Program-made: the position numbers and the translations under genes
DNA from: Fusarium oxysporum f. sp. lycopersici 4287
Lineage: Eukaryota > Ascomycota > Sordariomycetes > Hypocreales > Nectriaceae
Assembly (NCBI RefSeq): GCF_000149955.1
Contig: NW_017264848.1
Coordinates: 122,229 to 186,228, forward strand
Length of the DNA stretch: 64,000 bases
Direction: 5' to 3'
Notes under the pieces: generated by a model
What the model was told of the DNA's origin: nothing
Databases searched by the model: none
Seen by the model: only the letters and a program-made list of their open reading frames with translations
Part shown: one piece after another, positions 45,907 to 55,447 of the stretch
Layout: the number at the start of each line of letters is the position of its first letter
Position numbering within the stretch: the first letter of the stretch is position 1

Positions 45907-46621
45907 TATGAGATTTGACTAGTAACCGCACGCTTTGCCTAAAGACCTGGTAACTTAAAAGGTTTTACAGCGCTTGATGGTCCGCACGCCAGTATGTCCG
46001 CAACTCCGCAGCCATAATACAACATGACCTAGGCGGCAGTTCGTCGGATAATAAGTAGACCGAAAGGGAGTGTCATGCAATGTATTGAAACTTCACCAAG
46101 GTCGCACTACCATTTATACAGATATTGGGTCACAGCTCTTGGACATGACGCACTCGCTTATCAAGCTCTGGCGCTGCGCTTTCCCTTACCTTCAAGACAA
46201 ACCTCTCACCCATCCATCCTACCTTGCGGTAGAAATTGGCTTCTTATTCGGCTCTTTTCTTCTATTTGGATCCTCAACACGCTCCGCAAAGCGCAGGCTG
46301 ACATCGCTAGGAGCCGAATCACCAGCAAGGGTCAAAATGACAGAGCCACATACGGTAGTGATTTTGGGAGCTTCGATTGGCGGACTGCCAATTGCCCACT
46401 ACCTCATGAAGCATTCTGTGCCAGCCATGAAGACTCTTAAGGTCGTCTTGGTTTCTCCCAACAAGGATTTCTTCTGGTGTTTAGCTTCTGTGAGAGGCAT
46501 CTTGCCTAACATGCTGCCAGAGGACAAACTATTCTACCCCATTGCACCACTCTTCGAGAAATACCCTGAAGACCAGTTCGAGTTTGTTGTCGGAAAGGCT
46601 GAACAACTCTCTCCTGTAAAA

Positions 46622-47235
46622 ATTCTTTCTTGGCACGCACTGTTAGTGCGGTGCTAGGAGCGGGATTTTCTGCAGGCCACGCGACCACACAAAAACTGCG
46701 GGGACGCTATCGGCTCCCTAACAGCAGTTTTCAGAGAAGGAATTTTGGAGAGTTCGCCTTCTCTGACAACACCTTTGTCGGATCTAATGGCGGCACCTCA
46801 GAACCAGAACGCCTTAGATATCGGAGGGCGATGCCCCGGGCATTCGTAGCGACATCCTTCCGATCAACGACGCCGATTGCGATGGGTTTTTCTCCTTTAA
46901 AGGCAAGCCGCACCGTCGGCCTCTGATCCCTTCCCGAGGTTTTTCCCTGCCGCCGCGACAGTCGACTACGAGCTACAACTTGGTTACTGGAGATTGTGGA
47001 CTGCGTCAGCAGATGTAGTGATGCGCGAGAGAATTCTGGTCGGTGGAAAAAGTTCGACAATAGATTGCCCTCGAACCCGCTGACGGGTGACGGGCTTGAG
47101 AAATACAGCACCTTTTGTGCCATTGGTATGCTGGATGGTGAAGGAAGCGGGGTATCCTGTACCTAGCTAGCTCAGCACGTCTTTTGCTCCAGTAGGAGAT
47201 TTGGCTTCGTTACAGCCACCCAGACGAAAAATATA
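46622..47235. repeat. Probable insertion inside AIF-like gene
   Basis: About 0.6 kb with gene-like base composition between the two halves of the AIF-like gene. It has a 130-codon minus-strand open frame (47123-46731, Ser/Arg-rich, no known domain). It is followed by (CAAA)8, as the tails of some SINE or LINE insertions are. I could not find clear A and B boxes or a target duplication. The alternative is a long intron. Confidence 0.4.
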
Positions 47236-47268
47236 CAAACAAACAAACAAACAAACAAACAAACAAAC
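47236..47268. repeat. (CAAA)n microsatellite
   Basis: Eight perfect CAAA units plus one base, at the 3' edge of the probable insertion. It is in frame with, and open into, the second half of the AIF-like gene. Confidence 0.95.
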
Positions 47269-48185
47269 GGATTGACGGATTTGGCGAACCCTCCAAGCAA
47301 CTGATTCTCGTCTCAGTTACGGATGACTCTAGTCGGGAACTCCATTACGACACACTCATCATTGCCACGGGCTCCGCCGCCAAAGGCGGTATGCCGTTCA
47401 AGAATCTCGAGTCGACCGACAAAACCAAAATGTCAATTCAACGATGGCAGCAGGAGATAAAGCTCGCTAAATCCATTGTCATCGCGGGGGCAGGCCAAAC
47501 GGGCTCCGAGGTGGCTGGTGAGCTTGGCGAGGAATACGCGTCCAAGGGCCTGAAGGAGATCACCCTTGTTGTCAAAGATGACCTCCCACTTTCCCCTCCA
47601 GTGCGGGACAATGTACGCCGAGCTGTCAAGAGTTCACTGGAGAAGCTCAAAGTCCACGTTATTCGGGCGTCGCAGGTCACGTCTGTTTGCCAGTCCGGCG
47701 TTGGTGGAGGCAAAATCCTCGAGATTACCAATCAGAACGGCAACAAAATGACAGTTGAGGTAGATGTCTACATCCCTGCATTTGGCACAGTGCCGAATAG
47801 CCACTTCGCTCCAGCTCATATGCTTGATGCGTCGAAACGATTTAAGCAGACACTAGACCTCAGAGCAGATGGGTACGAGAATATATTCGTGATCGGTGAC
47901 GTGGGCAATCTTCAGACGCCTAACGCGAAGCATGTGGATGATCAGGTCATCCAACTGTCCAAGATCCTTCCTGCCTATCTTACTGGGCTTGAACTACCAA
48001 AATATGTGCCCGACAACAGCGTCGTATTCGCTGTGTCTCTTGGAAAGGGAGGTGGCACGGGACAGCTCAAGAGCGTGAAGCTCTTCAGTCTGGCCGTCTG
48101 GCTGCTGAAGAGCCGATACCTTGGGACTAACTACGCGAGTGAGCTAGCGGCGGGAAATAGGACAATGCAGTCGAGCAGCTGGTAG

Positions 48186-49167
48186 AGACAGGAATGTCTT
48201 CCCGGAGCGTTGGAGCTAGCTGGCCTTTGAATGACCGTGGACGTTGGTGATCAATAGATAATGCATTTCATACTCTTAAAGACTTTGCTCCATTCGATCG
48301 AATATTTCTGACAGTAAAGTAGGAGACTAACTCTAGGTGCAAGACACTAATCTCTCTAAGGCTCCCAGCGAGGCTGAATGCTGCGGCCCAAGGGAGACAG
48401 CTGCAGAGGATTTCCTCCAGGAGGATATAGTAGAAAGCAAGGAACTATCTTACGATCTTTGGTAAGCTTACGGGCCCTCAGCGGACTTTGGGAGCCAGGC
48501 TTATTTTAGACAGTCTCCGACAGGGTTCTGATGAAGTATTTCCTGTCCGAGATACTCAATAGAGCTTAGAAACTTCAGAATGCTATGTTTCCGATCTCTC
48601 AAGTACCTGATGCAGCTCTTGGCTCGGGCTCGGGCTCAGGATACAAAGGTACTTAGACACTTCAACATCGGGCCGTTCTAACTTTAGCGCTTAGCCAGTA
48701 AGGCTATACACCTGGCTGCCTCAATGTGTGAGTGAAGTGCTAGGCATTCGCCGTATCAGTAGTTAACAAGGGGTTGAATCGATAAGAGACAGCGGAGAAA
48801 TATATGAGCCACCTCCAGGTGGTGACGGATGCGGGTTGAGGCAAGCCACCTCTCCACTCACCAGGTGGGCCAATTGCATCAACCAACAACGGCCTTGCGA
48901 TGGTTTAGGCTGTCAATTCCGTACTAGCTGTGCCAGCCCTAGGGTAACATATGACACGGAGCAAGACGCTAGGAACGAGGAGTTCTAAGCCACATAGAGA
49001 GCGTGTATGCATGTCGATGTGGGTATTTCATATAAGTAGATATGCCATGCGGAGATCATTGCTGCCATCATACTCGAAGACATCGGCAATCAAAACGGAG
49101 TAACCAACCCTAATGTAAATCTGAACCTGCCTATGAATTAATGCGCCGGCCAAATACCTCCATCCAC
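48186..49167. other. Intergenic region without supported gene
   Basis: No coding sequence recognised. It contains a short GGCTCG repeat at 48621-48638. It lies between convergent genes (AIF-like on +, ADH-like on -). Confidence 0.5.
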
Positions 49168-50141
49168 CTAGTCGACTGCTTTGCTTGGGTCTGTCCATAG
49201 TCTTCCCTTGACGTCACCTTTGGCTAAAGTACTAATGCTGGTGTGTATGTCAGCGAATAATACCTCCACAAGTGATAGATTTACAGATGCATCCTTTAAG
49301 AGCTTCAAAACTTTAGTCAAGTCATCAGCACCTACCCTCGGAGACCTGAATAATGTCACCATACGCAAGATCAAGGCCTCAGTTGGGACCGTTAACATTT
49401 GGGCAGATAAGCCAACGACCACCACTTTGCCTCCCTCCTTCACCGCGCTCAAAGCCGCTTGCAAGGTGGAACCAGTGCCAACAAAGTCAACAATTACATC
49501 GAAGGGCACATCCTTGGCATCGTCAAGCTATTGAAATATCTGTGCGCGCCCACTCACTGCGCCTCCTCGAACTTGTCCTTCGAGATGTCAATCCCATATA
49601 CTATAGCCCCTTTAAGAAGTCCGAATGCGAGGCCAGGCATTCCGAGTCCGCCGAGTCCGATTACGCGAACAGTTATGCCAGACTTCGCACCTGCCTCGAC
49701 CGCAACGGCATGATAGGACGACGTCAGAGCGTCCGTCGCCACGGCCGCCTGCGAAGGAGACGCTATCCGTAATCTGCATTAGCCGGCGTACAGGCGTCAC
49801 CGCGTACTGGGCGTAGCCGCCGTCGAAACCTATTCCGATGCTGAGAGTCCAGTCACGTTTTTCAACTGGATGGCAGATCTGAGATATGGCAACTCTATGT
49901 CCAGGACAGAACAGGGTGATGTCGAGTCCAACGTTGGTGATGACGCCAGCAACTTCGTGGCCGAGGGTAATGGGCTTCTGGTTAGCCATGTGTCGCTTTT
50001 GCCAGACCCTATGTGGCAATCCGAATGACAAATGCCCACAGCCTTGACCTCAAGCTGAATATATTCAGGACTGGGCTCGGGGACGGAAATGCCTCAGAGT
50101 TGCAAGCCCGTTGCGGAATTATCTTACTGGAATGCCTTCAT
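49168..50141 (-). pseudogene. Zinc-dependent alcohol dehydrogenase (MDR family), multiple frameshifts
   Basis: From the likely ATG at 50141 the minus strand encodes the MDR order. First is the catalytic zinc site GICHSDCHI (about 50035), then ITLGHEVAG (about 49965), then a GYAQYAV block. The Rossmann motif VIGLGGLGMPG follows at about 49670, and FDVIVDFVGTG with VKEGGKVVVVGL at 49505-49430. The parts fall in alternating frames, with changes near 49985, 49760 and 49530 and no matching introns, so the gene is broken. The structural-zinc loop reads ICHPVEKRDW and lacks the four-Cys cluster, which would place it with loop-less relatives. Confidence 0.8.
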
Positions 50142-51519
50142 CTTTTGGTATCGAGTAAGAGTTGAGCACTCGCCGTCTTAGATGAGAAAACTGGGTAAAC
50201 AGATAAATAGAGAATTAATACTTGATGGTTCCGCAGCTACTATTAAGGTAAAGGCCAAATGCATGTCATATAAAGTGATAGAAGATGACTTAGTTAGGTA
50301 CAGTATTGAACAATGGCAACTACCTCTCTCATAACAATTATTATCAATGAGAGATAGCCCCACACGACGAACCCGCGTACTTTTGAACACTGTGTACATA
50401 ACTGGCGGCCAGCAGTCGCCCGCATCCTCGTGTAGTTTCATGTTGGAGTACTCTCTGCTCGCATTGCCAATCTGTCTCCATTTCCCCGTATCCCCACTCA
50501 AGCCTTTAGGCAGCAGCGGTACTTCTGAGTACCCGCCCGTTCAACCAGAAATCGCATACGCACCCATAATACGACCTCATTCCGACCAAATGTCTGCTTA
50601 CGAAGTAGAGCGATGTACCCGAAGGTCCCCACCCTAGACTTTCGAAAGAGCAAGTTATTTTGGAGCGGAAGGTGGAAGTGTTCAATACTGTACATAAAAG
50701 GGTTACAGAGTCGGTCATATTAGGATGCCTCTCCCTTAAGGTCTAGCTAGCCGGAATTCAGATATAGACTTCGGTCGTTTAGATGTCGGTTATAGAATAA
50801 GCACTCCAACTGGGTGTATGGATACGATTCTACAGTTTGAAGTGCCTCCTTGTCTGTGAGCCTTATATCTTAACATTTGTAAGCACAGCGTCTTGACCCG
50901 GAAAGAACCTCAATACGGGAGGGTTGGGTTTGTAGGATCCAGTGAGTGATTCATACTAGCAAGCTTTTACCCAATAGGAAGAACCACAATACGAGTGACG
51001 ACCGAGGGCGGAATTTTCAGCCGCCGCCATCACAGGGAAGACTATCGACCATCCTTTGAGCTTCTATTTTGGGCACTAACGCGTATCAGGCTCAGGTCGG
51101 CGCCGCGTGACTTATTCGGATTCCGTCGCCTGCGGCGATGTCATTATGGACAGCGTGCAGACCGTCCTCTTTTGCTACACTGGCACCTGCCAGGGGAACC
51201 GCTGATAAACAAGACGCGGAATTCTCGAGACAAGTGGCTGTTGGCATTTGGCTCGGACTTGGGAACAGCCAAAAACGCTCTCCCCCTTAATACTTGCCCA
51301 CCAGTCAGATGCCGTCTTAGATATACAATAGCTGGACATGTCAGGGCATATACATGCCGGAGGTAAATGAGATGAAGAGCGGCTTTTTTTTTCCCTGAGT
51401 AAGCTGGCCAGCCAAGTATAAAGGATTGCCCTCGGAAGTGATTACTCGTTAACTCTATCTACCAATGTCAATTACTCTAGAAATCTTTGTTCGAATTCCC
51501 CGAAGCAAACCCTTCCATC
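50142..51519. other. Intergenic region without supported gene
   Basis: No coding sequence recognised. Contains one minus-strand copy (about 50950-50996) of a dispersed repeat that recurs at 53814 and 53880. Confidence 0.5.
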
Positions 51520-51993
51520 ATGCACAAGAACCTTGTTCCTCTCGCGGTGCTCGGGGTACTCATTAAAGCCAGCCTCATTCCACTCCAGGAGAGGGCTACA
51601 GCATCTACCTTAGCCAGTGCAGTCCTCGCGGCGGCGCCTTCTCAGGCAGGCCAGACTGGCAGCCCCGCAGACACCCATTTAGATGGCATACAGGACAGAT
51701 CTGTTGTCTCCCTTTATGACAGAGCCGGGTACAGTGGCCAGGTCCCTTTCAACGACTTCCCAGAGGACGTCGAACGACTGCCCAAGCTATCAACGACAAC
51801 GTCTCCGGCAGGTAGCTGTTGTCTGTTGACAGCGACAGCGACAACGTGTCACTATGTGGGCGTGGGCCACGGCTCTGTATGTGTTGAGAATCCAACATGC
51901 TTGACCTGGGTACCGATAAGCGCTTCTCCACTAGACAAGGGCTTCATAGCCGATGAGAAAGAAATTACACCCGAAGACCCAAGAGAGCTATAG
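51520..51993 (+). CDS. Small secreted Cys-containing protein, unknown function (158 aa)
   Basis: The ATG at 51520 is chosen because it is followed at once by a signal-peptide-like hydrophobic stretch (LVPLAVLGVLIKASLIPL, about residues 5-22). The frame is open upstream only through a TTG. The mature part is Ala/Thr-rich, then has a SVVSLYDRAGYSGQ stretch vaguely like a beta/gamma-crystallin strand and five Cys residues, including a Cys-Cys pair. The last residues are acidic, and the stop lies 8 bp before a strong hairpin. I do not recognise a family. Secretion is inferred. Confidence 0.45.
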   Translation: MHKNLVPLAVLGVLIKASLIPLQERATASTLASAVLAAAPSQAGQTGSPADTHLDGIQDRSVVSLYDRAGYSGQVPFNDFPEDVERLPKLSTTTSPAGSCCLLTATATTCHYVGVGHGSVCVENPTCLTWVPISASPLDKGFIADEKEITPEDPREL

Positions 51994-52000
51994 GGTGGAC

Positions 52001-52059
52001 GGGTCGACTGTTGCATTCAAGGCATATGAAGTCGTCTCATCTTGAATGCAACTCGACCC
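52001..52059. repeat. Strong hairpin just after the secreted-protein stop
   Basis: TTGCATTCAAG (52011-52021) pairs perfectly with CTTGAATGCAA (52041-52051). The outer arms GGGTCGA (52001-52007) and TCGACCC (52053-52059) also pair. The stem is about 18 bp with small bulges and a 19-nt loop. Confidence 0.75.
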
Positions 52060-52860
52060 AAGCAAGAGCTTCTCAAGGTGGAAAAAGACCCCATCGCGGG
52101 ACGAGGTGTCATTCACCCATGATATCACCAATCTTGACGCTTCGACCAGGTGGGGAATCAGCACCACCGGTGCTACAGGTCCTGACACTCGATATAGTAA
52201 GCCTGTCGGAACAGTCTTTATTGGGATCGCAAGACTTGATCAAGTACGGCGTCGAAATCTTTCCACCTCCCAAGCGAGCGCAATCAAATCCGCTAAGTCA
52301 CCTTCGTGAAAGCCCTAGCAAAACTACTGGAGTTGCTTTTTAACAGCGGGCAAGGTAAAGGAAGCGAGGGAAGAATACGCGTAACGAGTTAAAATAGGCA
52401 GATAGCCATGAAGAGTTGACGGAGATTATACTTCGCGTTATAAGCCATAGATGGATTTCAATTTACACCTGTGCCATATTGTACTCATGAACAAGTTCCA
52501 CGAATGCATAAGTTCACCTTACATCAGTCGAATTGAATAGGTGTAAAGATTCTCTCCTAAGTCTAGTTCAATAAAAAAAAAGAAGGGTTGAATGGTACTA
52601 GTTTAAAGTATTGTTAACGCAAGAGGTTGATATTGAAGCCTAAGCAAGACTCCTATCGCGCTCCCGCATCTTTATACAAGCCGAATCAAGCCTCATTGAA
52701 CCAATCTGTGTCTTTGAGTCGAAGGCTACTTTACCATGCAGTACCCACCTCCTAGTTCACCACTAGATTCCCCATGGAGAGGCCCTCCGTTGTCCCGGTC
52801 AGGTTCAGCAGGCGTACTACGTTATTGACCTTGGTCGCACTTTCAAGATTGACAGCCCCT
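52060..52860. other. Intergenic region without supported gene
   Basis: A short open stretch 52046-52309 follows the hairpin but shows no recognisable domain. It may be the decayed end of the secreted-protein gene. Confidence 0.4.
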
Positions 52861-53497
52861 GGATTTCACCAACAGGTGACCAATAGCCACATATAGAGGC
52901 AAGGTGACAAAGAGAACTTACCTCTAGCTAAGGCTATGAACCTACTGGACTGCAATTTCCTTAAAACCTGTGGCGCTTGATCGAGGTCGTTGATAAAGCG
53001 AGGTAGGAAGAACCAGATGTCGATCGCGCCGTGGTTCATATCGGGTACCACACTGCAGCTCTAACTTCTAACTTCTTTTACCATCTCGTTGCTTTGCCCA
53101 ACTAGGTCGTCGTACTGGATAATCAGCCAAGTGAACAACCCGGCATATCCCTGGACCTCAACTGGATGGCCGGGATGTGCCAGCTGTCGGCTGCCAGAAA
53201 TTGCTTTGATTTTAATCCGACTACATGGTTTGTTAACATAACAGTCTTTCGGTATAGCCCAATCGGAAACCTTGCGCAGAAATGGGAGTGTCAAGTGGTG
53301 ACGCCGATCTGAACAGCTCTCCTGTGCATGTAGTCCAACAGCGATGCAGCAGCTTCATCTTTTACATGCGGCACGCCAGGATAGTTCAACTGAGAAAATA
53401 GTTGAGTACAGATTGGCTTAACGAGAGAAGCAAGTTCCGCTGTTTTCTTGGTCAGATCATGCTCAAGTTGGACGAGGTTTAGGGAATCAAAATCCAT
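52861..53497 (-). pseudogene. Terpene-cyclase-like N-terminal fragment, frameshifted
   Basis: The minus-strand frames 53497-53291 and 53294-53061 join through a one-base frame change near 53294. Together they read like the first half of a fungal class I terpene cyclase: an HPVEVQGYAGLFTWLIIQYDD block with the metal-binding Asp pair, then, after a stop, FLPRFINDLDQAPQVLRKL, comparable to the F-x-x-RF...Q...PVL region. A GTAAGT donor at about 52920 suggests an intron up to about 52861. The C-terminal NSE motif is not seen. The inverted repeat at 53046-53077 cuts through the gene. The assignment is tentative. Confidence 0.4.
53046..53077. repeat. 32-bp inverted repeat, left arm
   Basis: Reverse complement of 53580-53611 with one mismatch (ACACTGC against ACAAACTGC context). 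It contains the direct doublet GAAGTTAGAAGTTAG on the minus strand. Confidence 0.85.
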
Positions 53498-53579
53498 GTT
53501 CTAGGAATTAACTTCTCCCACTAAGAAAAACAGTGAAATTGAAAATGAGACAGGGAAAAGTAGCGATGTCGGTGGTTCG

Positions 53580-53611
53580 AAGAAGTTAGAAGTTAGAGCT
53601 GCAGTTTGGTA
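53580..53611. repeat. 32-bp inverted repeat, right arm
   Basis: Partner of 53046-53077. The two arms bracket 502 bp that hold the 5' half of the terpene-cyclase-like fragment. Confidence 0.85.
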
Positions 53612-53813
53612 AGCTTCTTTATGAGAAAGGAACAGATCAGTAAGTGTATTATGTACAAGGAAGGAGTAAAGACTTTGACCGCGAGGTAACTGATGGAACC
53701 GTTCAGGAACCGTTTAAGTTGGTTGACTTTCAACTCGTTTCGAAGCGCCTACGGCTTGCATTCACTAGTATAAGTTAAGTCCCCAACCGAAATGCTATAA
53801 AATAGAGCTCGCT

Positions 53814-53912
53814 CGTATTATCGTTCTCCTTATTGGATAAAACTTACTAGTATGAACCTGGATCAAAGCCGACCTCGCTTGCATTGTAGTTCTTCCTATT
53901 GGGTAAAGATAC
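53814..53912 (+). repeat. Two tandem-like copies of a dispersed repeat
   Basis: Copy A (53814-53858) and copy B (about 53880-53912) share GTTCTTCCTATTGGGTAAA-like text with each other. Both match the reverse complement of 50950-50996, which also includes CTAGTATGAA. The class is unknown. Confidence 0.6.
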
Positions 53913-54307
53913 CGTGTCTCGTAAAATGTGGAGATATGAGGTCCACGGGGAAGTAGATACGACTGGAAACCTCCAACCAAGCCCGAGCCCGAGCCCGAGG
54001 CACGAAAAAGCCCGGCACTATTCCCAGAACGCTGAGCTACTGCAGTGGAATCATGAGAACGAGCTTGCCCCTATCGAAAGCATTGTCACTGGAGAGAAGG
54101 CAACCCAAGTCGCATCTCCTCGGTTCTGTTCCAAATACCGAAGCCGGCCCCGTTCACAGGAAATACGGCGTTAGCTTTGCCAGCGGGTTTTTTCTTCCCA
54201 TCACCATATCAGCACTTGTCCCGCATCTGAAAGTGAGCATCCATCGTCAATTTTTCACATTTTCGCTATTGTACTCATTTAAAGTGAATATCTCTTTCCC
54301 CTTACCT

Positions 54308-54888
54308 ATGCATTACTCAACTGAAGGTGCCCAATGGCTGTCCGACAGTGTGAGCCAACACATCAAGGACCTGATTGCAACTTTCTACGAGCTTGCCGAC
54401 TCCAGGGAGTTAGATGCTGGCACTCGAATGGCTACTGAAGTTTTCACCAAGGACGCTGTGTGGATTACGGCGAACGGAACTTTCAAAGGGTTCACAGGTA
54501 TTTTCGTTTCTCTGATGTTACTATTTTTGCCCAAGATGTGGTCTAACTTCCATAACAGAGATTTCCAAAAGCAGAGACAACGCATGGTCTGCGGTTAAAT
54601 CGAGAAAGCATTGTGTCCTTAAGGTATTCTTGGGCAACGACGGAATACCAGAACTCTCGATTATCGGGACCGGAGAGATAGAGTTTCATAACGGGAAAAA
54701 GATAAACTCTCCCTTTGCTTGCTATGTTAAGCTGGACTCTTTAGATTCCACGGCAAGTGTTCGGATCAGTTTTATGCAGGTCATTGCGGTAAGATTTCAT
54801 CGTTATGTAATGTCATTTGGTTGTTGAACGTTGATTCCTAACCATAAAATAGGATACAGCCCCAATTTCTGCAGTGTTGGCGAAATGA
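54308..54888 (+). CDS. SnoaL-like (NTF2-fold) small protein, three exons (151 aa)
   Basis: Exons: 54308-54497, 54559-54788 and 54853-54888. The introns of 61 and 64 nt have GTATTT and GTAAGA donors, CTAAC branches and CAG/TAG acceptors. The exon sum of 456 nt is a whole number of codons. The protein has the fungal SnoaL-like pattern: an N-terminal helix with LIATFYELADS, a VFTKDAVWITANGTFKG strand-turn, a SKSRDNAW helix, then SRKHCVLKVFLG and the GEIEFHNGKK strand. Members of this fold are small cyclases, hydrolases or binding proteins in secondary metabolism; the exact role is unknown. No lesion is seen. Confidence 0.8.
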
Positions 54889-55259
54889 TTACTTTATAGG
54901 TTCCTGCTGAGCAATGTGCATCATACGGCGCTATGCTGACGAGCTATTGCTGCGAGAGATGCTGCACGGCAGTTCAGCTTTTCATCTCGGCGTATAACAA
55001 ATTCAATAAGACTAGAGAAATACTTGAAAGCCCAAGATACTGTCTTCCAGTATTTGAGAATCGGCCAGGGACTCATTCGACTTTGCTCATGAGTCATTTG
55101 TTGTCAATCGTGATGAACAGCATCAATAAACTTCTATCACTAAAGTAGTCCAGTGACTTATCTCTAACTAGTAATAAGTCATATAAACAGATTATAAATT
55201 TCAATATATTAAATTTTATCTCATTGATTCTGCAATTAACTCAGTTTTAGTTCTGAATG
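54889..55259. other. Intergenic region without supported gene
   Basis: No coding sequence recognised. Confidence 0.5.
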
Positions 55260-55447
55260 GAAAATTCTTTTGACCTCTTGGCAATCAGCATGGTCGCCCA
55301 GGAGTATCCTGTTTGGCAGCATACCCAGATAACTGTAATATGAGCTAGTTAGAATATAGAGGATGGCGGGAGGGTTAATCCGCAACTGGACAAACAAACC
55401 TTGGATGGCCGCTCCATTAATCAAGGACAGAAGGACATACTTGGATC
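55260..55447 (-). pseudogene. Decayed partial copy of the Zn2Cys6 regulator gene
   Basis: About 190 bp align with 59950-60122 of the regulator gene in the same orientation. Shared text includes ACAAACCTTGGATGG, GAGCTAGTT and CAGAAGGAC, with short indels. The rest of the gene is not recognisable around it. It derives from an N-terminal linker region of the regulator, not from its DNA-binding domain. Confidence 0.65.

Larger units (their letters stand above)
46337..48185 (+). pseudogene. AIF-like FAD/NAD(P)H oxidoreductase, interrupted by about 0.6 kb
   Basis: A member of the apoptosis-inducing-factor-like (AMID/FSP1) pyridine nucleotide-disulphide oxidoreductase family. The first part, from the ATG at 46337 to about 46620, has the FAD-binding VVILGASIGGLPIAHYL motif and the family FEKYPEDQFEFVVG block. 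The second part (about 47268-48185) continues with DTLIIATGS, the NAD(P)H-binding IVIAGAGQTGSEVAGELG and a C-terminal GDVG motif. Between them lie about 600 bp unlike the family, with stops and ending in a CAAA microsatellite. A fungal intron of that size would be unusual, and the donor-like GTAAAA is weak, so an insertion is preferred. A 5' extension of the frame to 46070 could add a hydrophobic leader. Confidence 0.7.

Noticed and set aside
46731..47123. 130-codon minus-strand ORF inside the AIF-like interruption as a real gene
   Set aside because: No known domain. Low-complexity Ser/Arg text within a probable repeat; mentioned only as content of the insertion.
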